From Rhodoferax sp. (lineage in GTDB: Bacteria > Pseudomonadota > Gammaproteobacteria > Burkholderiales > Burkholderiaceae_C): a DNA stretch of 7,108 bases. The notes under the pieces are model-generated. The model saw only the letters and a program-made list of their open reading frames with translations, did not search any database and had not been told where the DNA came from. Positions within the stretch are counted from its first letter, which is position 1. Each line of letters opens with the position of its first letter. The DNA lies in contig JAIFMR010000011.1 in assembly GCA_020048255.1 (NCBI GenBank), positions 1 to 7,108 on the forward strand, given 5' to 3'. Shown piece by piece: positions 1 to 6,102 of the stretch. The translations under genes and the position numbers were made by a program.

Positions 1-1019
1 TTCTTGGCTCCGGAAAAACCACCCTGCTCAAGCGGGTGTTGTCGGAAGCCCACGGCCAGAAAATTGCCATCATCGAAAACGAGTTTGGCGAGGAAAACAT
101 CGACAACGAGATTTTGGTGACTGACGCCAAAGAGCAGATCATCCAGATGAGCAACGGCTGCATCTGCTGCACCATCCGCGAAGACCTGCGCGAAGCGCTG
201 CAACTGCTGGCCAGCAAAAAACGCCAGGGACTGCTGGACTTTGACCGCGTGGTGATCGAGACCACCGGTTTGGCCGACCCCGGACCGGTGGCGCAAACGT
301 TTTTCATGGACGACGAGATCGCCGAGAGCTATCTACTGGACTCCATTTTGACGCTGGTTGACGCCAAACATGCGCAAAAACAGCTCGATGATCGCCAGGA
401 GGCGCGCCGCCAGGTGGGCTTTGCCGACCAGATATTCATCAGCAAGACCGACCTGGTGTCGGCTGAAGATGTGGACGACCTGAAGCACCGCCTGAAGCAC
501 ATGAACCCACGCGCGCCACAAAAAGCCGTGCATTTTGGCGAAGTTGCACTCAGCGAGGTGTTTGACCTGCGTGGTTTCAACCTCAATACCAAGCTCGACA
601 TCGACCCGGATTTTCTTGAGGATGAGAATCACGCCGAACACCATCATGAGCATCATGACCACGCCCCGGGCGAGACCTGCAATCACCCCTCGCACCAGCA
701 TGGCCATCATCACGCCCATGACGACGATGTAAAGAGTTTTGTCTTCAGGTCAGACCGTGCCTTTGACCCGGCCAAGCTGGAAGACTTTTTGGGGGCTGTG
801 GTGAATGTTTATGGCCCGCGCATGCTGCGTTACAAAGGTGTTCTTTATATGCAGGGTACTGAGCGCAAAGTGATTTTTCAGGGCGTGCACCAGTTGATGG
901 GCAGCGACCTGGGCCCCGCTTGGGGCAAGGACGAGAAGCCCTGCAGCAAAATGGTTTTCATTGGCATCGACCTGCCGCAGGATATTTTTCTGCAAGGCAT
1001 GGCAAAGAGTCTTGCCTAG
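1..1019 (+). CDS. COG0523 / CobW-family P-loop GTPase, putative zinc metallochaperone (5' end outside window)
   Basis: The reading frame is open from the window edge (first full codon at 3), so the start lies upstream; about 338 residues are visible. The visible protein begins inside the P-loop (LGSGKTTLLKR). It then has the family hallmark metal motif CICC (bases 159-170, within NGCICCTIRED), a Walker-B-like stretch with ETTGLADP, and SKTDLV in place of the usual NKxD guanine-specificity motif. Bases 630-728 encode a His/Asp-rich loop with 14 His in about 30 residues, followed by a CobW C-terminal domain. In this family (YjiA, ZigA, ZNG1) GTP hydrolysis drives delivery of zinc or another metal to client proteins in the cytosol. 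The His-rich loop fits metal buffering. The family is certain; the metal and client are not. It lies upstream of a zinc-ligand-poor DksA, an arrangement I recall from other Burkholderiales. The TAG stop is at 1017-1019. Confidence 0.93.
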   Translation, partial: LGSGKTTLLKRVLSEAHGQKIAIIENEFGEENIDNEILVTDAKEQIIQMSNGCICCTIREDLREALQLLASKKRQGLLDFDRVVIETTGLADPGPVAQTFFMDDEIAESYLLDSILTLVDAKHAQKQLDDRQEARRQVGFADQIFISKTDLVSAEDVDDLKHRLKHMNPRAPQKAVHFGEVALSEVFDLRGFNLNTKLDIDPDFLEDENHAEHHHEHHDHAPGETCNHPSHQHGHHHAHDDDVKSFVFRSDRAFDPAKLEDFLGAVVNVYGPRMLRYKGVLYMQGTERKVIFQGVHQLMGSDLGPAWGKDEKPCSKMVFIGIDLPQDIFLQGMAKSLA

Positions 1020-1209
1020 GCATTAACAAGGACTTGAATGAATCGTGATGTTTGCCTCTCTTTTACAACTGATGGGCCTTGTCCGGCCCGAGCCTGTACA
1101 CTCGCGCGCCGAAGAATTAGCCCCGCCAGAGACAACCCAGCTACCATGCAGCCCACCCCATGAACCGTCCGCGGCTGACAAGGCATTGAAAATACAAGGC
1201 AAACCTGCC
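1020..1209 (+). other. Gap between the COG0523 gene and dksA; probable dksA leader, no clear promoter
   Basis: This stretch can be read in frame with dksA from GTG 1045 or ATG 1048. Its codons include TTA, CTA, ATA and GTA, which are scarce in the neighbouring genes, so I think it is mostly non-coding leader. A -10-like TACACT lies at 1097-1102, but I find no -35 at a proper distance; the nearest, TTGTCC at 1079-1084, is only 12 bp away. I see no convincing terminator for the upstream gene and no obvious AT-rich palindrome of Zur type. A 41-codon ORF (1038-1163) with a good ribosome-binding site also lies here and is discussed under findings. Confidence 0.4.
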
Positions 1210-2169
1210 ATGAGGTCCATCGTGAAAGACAAAGTGATCAAACCCCAAGTGGCGGCTGAAAAACCAAGCACTCGACCAGCGGTCAAACCAAGCGTCGCGG
1301 ACAAGCCGGCATCCAAAGCCAAAATCGGCGATGTCGCCAAGCCTGCCACCCGAGCCAAAATCCAGAATGGTGCAACCAGCAAAACCAAGCTGCTTGCACC
1401 CGCTGTCCAAAAGAAGTCCGAACCCGTGACCACCAAAACCCATGCCGAACCCATTGCCAAAGCCGTCAAGGCTGCTGCAGTGCCCGCCCCCTCCCCGGTT
1501 GCCAAACCGGCTCCAGCCCCCGTTGCCAGCATTGTCAATACCCCGCAGTTGACCCCGTTGGGTGTGCCGGTGCGATCTGGTCGACCCTCCTCGCGACTGG
1601 CGCAATTGACCGTGCCCTCCATGGCGCAGTCAGTCGCGTCGACTGCGGCCAAGTCAAGTTTTACCCAGATGACCACAGTCCAGCCGATCGCGCCGGCCTT
1701 GGCTTCAGCCGTCAAGAAAGATCCGGCGCTGGCCAACAATTGGAAGATCAGGCCGGTGGCCGAACTCAGCGATGCTGAACTGATCGCCATGCCCGATGAA
1801 GAGTACATGAACGAAACCCAGCTGGCGTTCTTTCGCCTGAAACTGGTCAGCCTGAAAAACGGCATTCTCAATAACGCTGGTGAAACCACCGAGCATTTGC
1901 GCGAAGACACGGTCGTCGTGCCCGATCCAGCTGACCGCGCCACCATTGAAGAAGAGCATGCACTTGAGTTGCGCACCCGTGATCGCGAGCGCAAGCTGCT
2001 GAAGAAGATTGAACAGTCAATTGCACGCATCGACGCAGGCGACTATGGCTATTGCGATGAAACCGGTGAATCCATTGGCGTCGGGCGTTTGCTGGCGCGA
2101 CCCACTGCAACGCTGTCACTTGAGGCGCAGCAGCGGCGCGAACTCAAGCAAAAAATGTTTGGAGACTGA
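1210..2169 (+). CDS. dksA: RNA polymerase-binding transcription factor DksA with long basic N-terminal extension
   Basis: DksA binds in the RNA polymerase secondary channel and, with ppGpp, reprograms promoters in the stringent response. From the ATG at 1210 the protein has 319 residues, against 151 in E. coli. The conserved part is about residues 175-319. The coiled-coil tip motif DPADRA (D239, D242, A244) matches E. coli D71, D74 and A76. It is followed by the typical ELRTRDRERKLLKKIE helix and a zinc-finger region ending in ELKQKMFGD. Of the four classical zinc cysteines only C282 remains; the others are T285, S303 and A306. Residues 1-175 are Lys/Ala/Pro/Val-rich and look disordered, with a 12-residue repeat (KPASKAKI 32-39, KPATRAKI 44-51). 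Start choice: ATG 1210 has AAGG at 1196-1199, 10 nt upstream. An in-frame GTG at 1045 would give 374 residues, but the extra 55 codons use scarce codons and look like leader. Function is sure; the start is about 65% sure. Confidence 0.9.
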   Translation: MRSIVKDKVIKPQVAAEKPSTRPAVKPSVADKPASKAKIGDVAKPATRAKIQNGATSKTKLLAPAVQKKSEPVTTKTHAEPIAKAVKAAAVPAPSPVAKPAPAPVASIVNTPQLTPLGVPVRSGRPSSRLAQLTVPSMAQSVASTAAKSSFTQMTTVQPIAPALASAVKKDPALANNWKIRPVAELSDAELIAMPDEEYMNETQLAFFRLKLVSLKNGILNNAGETTEHLREDTVVVPDPADRATIEEEHALELRTRDRERKLLKKIEQSIARIDAGDYGYCDETGESIGVGRLLARPTATLSLEAQQRRELKQKMFGD

Positions 2170-2183
2170 CGCCTTGCGGCGTC
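2168..2183 (+). other. Perfect small hairpin overlapping the dksA stop codon
   Basis: GACGCC (2168-2173), loop TTGC, GGCGTC (2178-2183): a GC-rich 6-bp stem with a 4-nt loop starting inside the TGA stop. No T-run follows, so it is not a textbook intrinsic terminator. It could protect the dksA 3' end or tune read-through into the next gene, whose start is 28 nt beyond the hairpin. It is small enough to occur by chance. Confidence 0.35.
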
Positions 2184-2211
2184 CCATCCAGAGAGTTACC
2201 AAGGTCTTTTT

Positions 2212-3876
2212 ATGGCAACAGAAGGCAACAGTCCGGGCTTGCTGTCAAAGGTCGCCAAATTTGTGCTCAATCCAACGGTCGATTGGGTAGACATCGAAAA
2301 AGCCGAGTCTGAACGCTCGGGTGAACACGGCAAGCTTGCGCTCAAACAAATGATTGAGCGCAAGCAGTACAACGATGCAGTGCGCAAACGGGAGTTTGAA
2401 AAACTTCGCAAATTGCGCCGCGCCACGGCACAGGTCAACGCAGGTGCCGCCGCGCTGCCTTCGTCTTTTCAGGACAGTTGGGGCTACTCGGTGTTCGAAG
2501 AGCGTGCCCAGACGCTCAAGAAAATCGATGAAATTGAAGCCCAGATGTCCAAGCAATGGTGGAAGGGCAATGGTGGTCCCAAGACCGCAGGACTGATGAG
2601 CCGAGAGCAGACACCCCAGCCCGTTCAGCAAGACGGCATTGACAGTGCATTTGCCACCACCTTGCCGTCAGACCTGTACGACAGCGAAAACCAAGTGCCT
2701 ACGCAGATGGGTTCAGCGGTTTCTGCTGGGCAAAGCCGTTTCGACGCACCCACCACGACCGCGCCACCCCTCGATACCCTGACCACGGTGGCGGGTATGT
2801 TGTCCATATCTGGCACCGAGGGGGTTCAGGCCGATGAAAATTTGACCGATCCGACGCTAGAAGAGGCGGCCATACGCTTTGCCAACAGTGATGACGGTGG
2901 TGCCGAGGCCGTGTTGTTAAGCGCCCTGCAAACACCCGGTACGCCTTCCAGAACCAGCCAAACTTGGTTTGTGGCCTTGTTGGATTTGTACCGCGCCACC
3001 GGCCAGATGGCCAGCTTTGAACACATTGCCACAGACTATGCCAAGCGTTTTGGCGCTAAGGCACCAGTTTGGTTGCCGGTTGTGCAGGGTGTGGAAGCCG
3101 GGGTGGCCACCGCTGCGGTCTCGCCGTCTCCTGGTGTACTCGCCCATGGACCCTGGCAGTGCCCAGCAGTTCTGGAGGCTGACGCGGTACAGCAACTGCA
3201 AGCACGGGTGCAGGTCAGGACCAAGCCCTGGCTTCTGGACTGGCGGGCATTGAAGACTCTCACGCCGGCTGGCGCGCAGGCGCTGTCGGCTGTGCTGAGC
3301 CGCTGGTGCGAGCTGCCCTTGTTGTTGCAGCTGGATGGCATGGATGTGCTGGACAACATCCTTCGGCTTCAGACCACCGTGGGTGACAAACACGTCGCGC
3401 AGTACTGGTGGCATTTGCGTCTGGATGCCTTGCGCATTCAGCGCTCTGCCGATGAATTTGAATTGGTGGCCTTGGACTTCTGTGTCACCTACGAGGTTTC
3501 ACCACCGTCCTGGCGGCCAGCACGTTGCCAACGTGTCGACGGCTTGGTGTCGGCCGATTCTTTCGCCCCAGCCCCGTTGCCGCCAGGCAGCGCGGCCCAA
3601 AGTCCGCTGGCCATGTCTGGCGAAGTGCTGGGCGACGCCGCCAATGTGTTGCAGCTTTTGCAGACAGCACTTGCCAGCGGCAGCCCCTTGATGGTTTCTT
3701 GTGCCAACCTGATTCGGGTTGATTTTTCGGCGGCTGGCAGCATCTTGAACTGGATGGCCAACGCTCAGGCATCGGGAGTGAGTATTGAATTGCGCGACGT
3801 GCCACAGTTGGTGGCTGCGTTTTTCAGTCTGATTGGTATCAACGAACATGCGCGAATCACCGTGCGAACACTTTAG
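2212..3876 (+). CDS. Uncharacterised STAS-domain protein between dksA and hslV
   Basis: The protein has 554 residues, with ATG at 2212 and AAGG at 2201-2204 (7-nt spacing). The N-terminus (about 1-125) is charged and helical, with FVLNPTVDWVDIE followed by a Lys/Arg/Glu-rich stretch likely to form a coiled coil and a WWKGNGG motif. Residues about 130-210 are Pro/Thr/Ser/Gln-rich linker. Residues about 214-290 (EEAAIRFAN..., LLDLYRATGQ..., YAKRFG) look like a TPR-type helical hairpin, reminiscent of FimV-like repeats. Residues about 466-554 resemble a STAS domain: a strand, then IRVDFSAAGSILNWM, a helix, IELRDV and a final helix, as in MlaB or SpoIIAA. Residues about 313-395 (PWLLDWRALKTLTPAGAQAL, then LLLQLDGMDVLDNIL) look like a second, divergent STAS fold. 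I see no signal peptide or membrane segment, so it is probably cytosolic. STAS domains usually mediate regulatory or scaffold contacts; the partner here is unknown. It ends 17 bp before hslV. The CDS is secure; the function is not known. Confidence 0.85.
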   Translation: MATEGNSPGLLSKVAKFVLNPTVDWVDIEKAESERSGEHGKLALKQMIERKQYNDAVRKREFEKLRKLRRATAQVNAGAAALPSSFQDSWGYSVFEERAQTLKKIDEIEAQMSKQWWKGNGGPKTAGLMSREQTPQPVQQDGIDSAFATTLPSDLYDSENQVPTQMGSAVSAGQSRFDAPTTTAPPLDTLTTVAGMLSISGTEGVQADENLTDPTLEEAAIRFANSDDGGAEAVLLSALQTPGTPSRTSQTWFVALLDLYRATGQMASFEHIATDYAKRFGAKAPVWLPVVQGVEAGVATAAVSPSPGVLAHGPWQCPAVLEADAVQQLQARVQVRTKPWLLDWRALKTLTPAGAQALSAVLSRWCELPLLLQLDGMDVLDNILRLQTTVGDKHVAQYWWHLRLDALRIQRSADEFELVALDFCVTYEVSPPSWRPARCQRVDGLVSADSFAPAPLPPGSAAQSPLAMSGEVLGDAANVLQLLQTALASGSPLMVSCANLIRVDFSAAGSILNWMANAQASGVSIELRDVPQLVAAFFSLIGINEHARITVRTL

Positions 3877-3893
3877 GAATACTTGGCCTTTGT

Positions 3894-4526
3894 ATGGATC
3901 AATATCACGGAACGACGATCATTAGTGTGCGTCGCAAAACCCCCAGCGGAATGCAGGTCGCCATTGGCGGCGATGGTCAGGTCACACTGGGAAATATTGT
4001 GGTCAAGGGCACGGCGCGCAAGGTGCGCAAGCTTTACCACGGCAAAGTTCTGGCAGGTTTTGCCGGTGCCACCGCCGATGCCTTCACACTGTTTGAACGT
4101 TTTGAGGCCAAACTGGAGAAGCACCAGGGTCATCTGGTACGCGCTGCCATCGAGCTGACCAAAGACTGGCGCACCGACCGTGTGCTGCGCCGCCTGGAGG
4201 CGATGCTGGCCGTGGCCGACTTGGAGGCCTCCCTGATCATTACCGGCAACGGCGATGTGCTGGAGCCAGAAAACGGCATTGTCACCATCGGATCTGGCGG
4301 CGCCTACGCCCAGGCCAGTGCCATGGCGCTGCTCAATCACACGGAGTTATCGGCGCAGGACATCGTCAAGCGTTCGCTGGAGATTGCTGGTGAGATTTGT
4401 ATTTACACCAACATGAACAGTCAAGAATTGCTCCGCAGTTTTGTACCGACGCCGATTGATTGGCATTGCTCTGCCACAATTGCTGTGTCGAATGTTCGGC
4501 CAATAGCCCGAACATCATCAGATTAA
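3894..4526 (+). CDS. hslV: ATP-dependent protease HslVU, peptidase subunit HslV (ClpQ), with extended C-terminus
   Basis: HslV forms the double-hexamer threonine protease chamber fed by HslU. The N-terminus reads MDQYHG-TTIISVRR, so the catalytic nucleophile should be T7 after removal of a six-residue leader; E. coli exposes its threonine by removing Met alone. GGDGQVTLGN, KGTARKVRKLYHGKVLAGFAG, FERFEAKLE, DWRTDRVLRRLEAML and IGSGGAYAQASA are all family signatures; K43 corresponds to the E. coli active-site K33. Homology runs to about residue 180 (EICIYTNMN at 167-175). The frame then continues for about 30 more residues to TAA 4524-4526, giving 210 residues where 174-180 is usual. The start follows the upstream TAG by 17 nt; AGGA at 3875-3878 is 15 nt away, so the ribosome-binding site is weak and coupling to the upstream gene is possible. 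hslU starts 5 nt after the stop. Confidence 0.96.
   Translation: MDQYHGTTIISVRRKTPSGMQVAIGGDGQVTLGNIVVKGTARKVRKLYHGKVLAGFAGATADAFTLFERFEAKLEKHQGHLVRAAIELTKDWRTDRVLRRLEAMLAVADLEASLIITGNGDVLEPENGIVTIGSGGAYAQASAMALLNHTELSAQDIVKRSLEIAGEICIYTNMNSQELLRSFVPTPIDWHCSATIAVSNVRPIARTSSD
4492..4515 (+). other. Inverted repeat (8-bp stem) at the hslV end, just before hslU
   Basis: ATGTTCGG (4492-4499) and CCGAACAT (4508-4515) form a perfect 8-bp stem with an 8-nt loop. It lies within the unusual hslV 3' extension and ends 16 nt before the hslU ATG. No T-run follows. An RNA hairpin here could affect hslU translation, mRNA processing or relative hslV/hslU expression; alternatively it could be a protein-binding palindrome. 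No function is shown by the sequence alone. Confidence 0.45.
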
Positions 4527-4531
4527 TTACC

Positions 4532-5863
4532 ATGTCATCTCTTACGCCCCAACAAATCGTCGCCGAACTCGACAAACACATCGTCGGCCAGCAACAGGCC
4601 AAACGCGCGGTGGCCATTGCGCTGCGCAACCGCTGGCGCCGCCAGCAGGTCGATGTGAGCCTGCGCGCTGAGATCACACCCAAGAACATCCTGATGATTG
4701 GCCCGACCGGGGTTGGCAAAACCGAAATTGCACGCCGTTTGGCGCGCCTGGCCGATGCACCGTTCATCAAGGTCGAAGCCACCAAATTCACCGAAGTCGG
4801 CTATGTGGGCAAGGACGTGGATGCCATCATCCGAGATTTGGCTGACATTGCCGTCAAGCAAACGCGTCAGGCTGCAACCCAGAAAGTGCGCACCCGTGCC
4901 GAAGATGTGGCCGAAGACCGTGTGCTCGACATTCTGATCCCGATGCCACGCCAGGAGTTTGGCGTGTTTGAAGCCAACGAACCGGAGAGCACGGCACGCC
5001 AGACTTTCCGTAAAAAACTGCGTGAAGGCCTGCTCAACGAGCGCGAGATCGAGGTCGACCTGGCCCATGCTGCGCCACAACTGGAGATCATGGGCCCAGC
5101 CGGCATGGAAGAAATGACCGAACAACTGCGGGGCATGTTCGGCCAGCTCAACCAAAACAAAAAACAGACCCGCAAGCTCAAAATCGTCGACGCGCTAAAA
5201 CTGCTGGCCGATGAAGAGGCCGCCAAGCTGGTCAACGAAGACGATATCAAGACCCAGGCGCTGCACATGCTGGAGCAAAACGGCATTGTGTTCATTGACG
5301 AAATCGACAAGGTCACCTCACGCAGCGAGGGCAATGGGGCCGAAGTGTCCCGCCAGGGGGTGCAGCGCGATTTGCTGCCCCTGGTGGAGGGCACCAGTGT
5401 TTCCACCAAGTACGGCACGGTCAAGACTGACCACATTTTGTTCATTGCCTCCGGGGCATTTCATTTGAGCAAACCGAGCGATCTGATTCCCGAGTTGCAG
5501 GGGCGTTTTCCGATTCGGGTGGAACTGCAGTCGCTGTCGGTGCAAGACTTTGTCGCCATCCTGACGCAAACCCATGCGTCGCTGGTTAAACAATACCAGG
5601 CCTTGCTGGCCACCGAGCAAGTCACCATCGAGTTTGCCGATGAAGGCATTACGCGTCTGGCCCAAATTGCCTTTGACGTGAACGAACGCACCGAAAACAT
5701 TGGGGCACGGCGTTTGTCCACGGTGATGGAGCGCCTGTTGGACGAGGTCAGCTTCAATGCCACGCAACTCGGCGGGCAAACGGTGCGCGTTGATGCCGCT
5801 TATGTGGAATCCCGCCTGGCAGAGCTGAGCAAGAACGAAGACCTGAGCCGCTACATCCTGTGA
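4532..5863 (+). CDS. hslU: ATP-dependent protease HslVU, ATPase subunit HslU (ClpY)
   Basis: HslU is the AAA+ unfoldase ring that recognises, unfolds and threads substrates into HslV in the cytosol. From ATG 4532 the protein is 443 residues, the same as E. coli. It starts MSSLTPQQIVAELDKHIVGQ as the family does; frame upstream of this has no family match and merely covers the hslV tail. Walker A GPTGVGKT is at residues 57-64, the pore loop GYVG at 90-93, the intermediate (I) domain roughly 110-245, Walker B in IVFIDEIDK near 252-260, and NIGARRL provides the sensor-2 arginine region. The C-terminus (EDLSRYIL) is the conserved tail that docks between HslV subunits. All catalytic motifs are intact. 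Only 5 nt separate it from hslV, and no purine-rich ribosome-binding site is evident before the ATG, so translational coupling to hslV is likely. Confidence 0.98.
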   Translation: MSSLTPQQIVAELDKHIVGQQQAKRAVAIALRNRWRRQQVDVSLRAEITPKNILMIGPTGVGKTEIARRLARLADAPFIKVEATKFTEVGYVGKDVDAIIRDLADIAVKQTRQAATQKVRTRAEDVAEDRVLDILIPMPRQEFGVFEANEPESTARQTFRKKLREGLLNEREIEVDLAHAAPQLEIMGPAGMEEMTEQLRGMFGQLNQNKKQTRKLKIVDALKLLADEEAAKLVNEDDIKTQALHMLEQNGIVFIDEIDKVTSRSEGNGAEVSRQGVQRDLLPLVEGTSVSTKYGTVKTDHILFIASGAFHLSKPSDLIPELQGRFPIRVELQSLSVQDFVAILTQTHASLVKQYQALLATEQVTIEFADEGITRLAQIAFDVNERTENIGARRLSTVMERLLDEVSFNATQLGGQTVRVDAAYVESRLAELSKNEDLSRYIL

Positions 5864-5935
5864 TTTATCGCGGGCTCAATGACCAGTGTGCTTGACGCCA
5901 CAAAGTTCGGTCAATTTCCTCATGCATCACTTTCA

Positions 5936-5972
5936 AAGCACGTTCTAAGTGCTTCATTCAAAACAGATTTTT
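5936..5972 (+). terminator. Possible weak terminator after hslU
   Basis: AAGCAC (5936-5941), a 7-nt loop, then GTGCTT (5949-5954) make a 6-bp stem. A T-run at 5968-5972 follows 13 nt later, too far for a classical intrinsic terminator. A second AT-rich stem-loop (CAAAACA 5959-5965 with TGTTTTG 5975-5981) surrounds that T-run. One of these may end the hslVU transcript, but neither is strong. Confidence 0.3.
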
Positions 5973-6039
5973 CTTGTTTTGACTTTCATTTCAATGGCTA
6001 AGTCCTTGATTTCATTGTAAAAATTTGTTGAAAGAACGT

Positions 6040-6067
6040 TTGCGCGCGTCAAATTTGCTGATACAGT
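6040..6067 (+). promoter_or_regulatory. Candidate mraZ (dcw cluster) promoter
   Basis: TTGCGC (6040-6045) as -35 and TACAGT (6062-6067) as -10 are separated by 16 bp, with AT-rich DNA upstream. The match to the sigma-70 consensus is partial (3/6 and 4/6). Its placement is supported by the GTG repeat block that begins at the -10 and runs downstream, where a bound repressor would block initiation. Confidence 0.4.
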
Positions 6068-6102
6068 GCAAAAAAGTGCAATTTAGTGGTGAAAAGTGTC
6101 AC
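6063..6102 (+). promoter_or_regulatory. Putative MraZ operator: four direct repeats with exact 10-bp period
   Basis: Four consecutive 10-mers share the core (A/T)nAGTG: ACAGTGCAAA (6063), AAAGTGCAAT (6073), TTAGTGGTGA (6083) and AAAGTGTCAC (6093). The GTG triplets begin at 6066, 6076, 6086 and 6096, one helical turn apart. Known MraZ sites are short G-rich direct repeats with the same period: TGGGN with 5-nt spacers in E. coli, and AAAGTG(T/G)-type boxes in Mollicutes. The block lies 47 bp before mraZ and overlaps the putative -10, so autorepression by the MraZ ring is the natural reading. The spacing is seen directly; the binding is inferred. Confidence 0.75.

Noticed and set aside
1079..1102. 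TTGTCC...TACACT as a dksA promoter
   Set aside because: The spacing is only 12 bp, too short for sigma-70; the -10-like element alone is not enough.
1023..2030. 335-codon open frame on the minus strand opposite dksA
   Set aside because: It is antisense to a clear DksA domain, is Ser/Ala/Leu-rich low-complexity, has no recognisable domain, and arises from the biased composition of the dksA tail.
4460..4531. Upstream TTG start for hslU, adding 24 residues (MALLCHNCC...)
   Set aside because: Family members start at MSSLTPQQIV-like sequence; the added part is the hslV tail read in another frame, and 443 residues from ATG 4532 matches the usual length.
4535..5155. 206-codon minus-strand frame opposite hslU
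   Set aside because: It is a mirror of highly conserved HslU coding sequence with no recognisable protein features.
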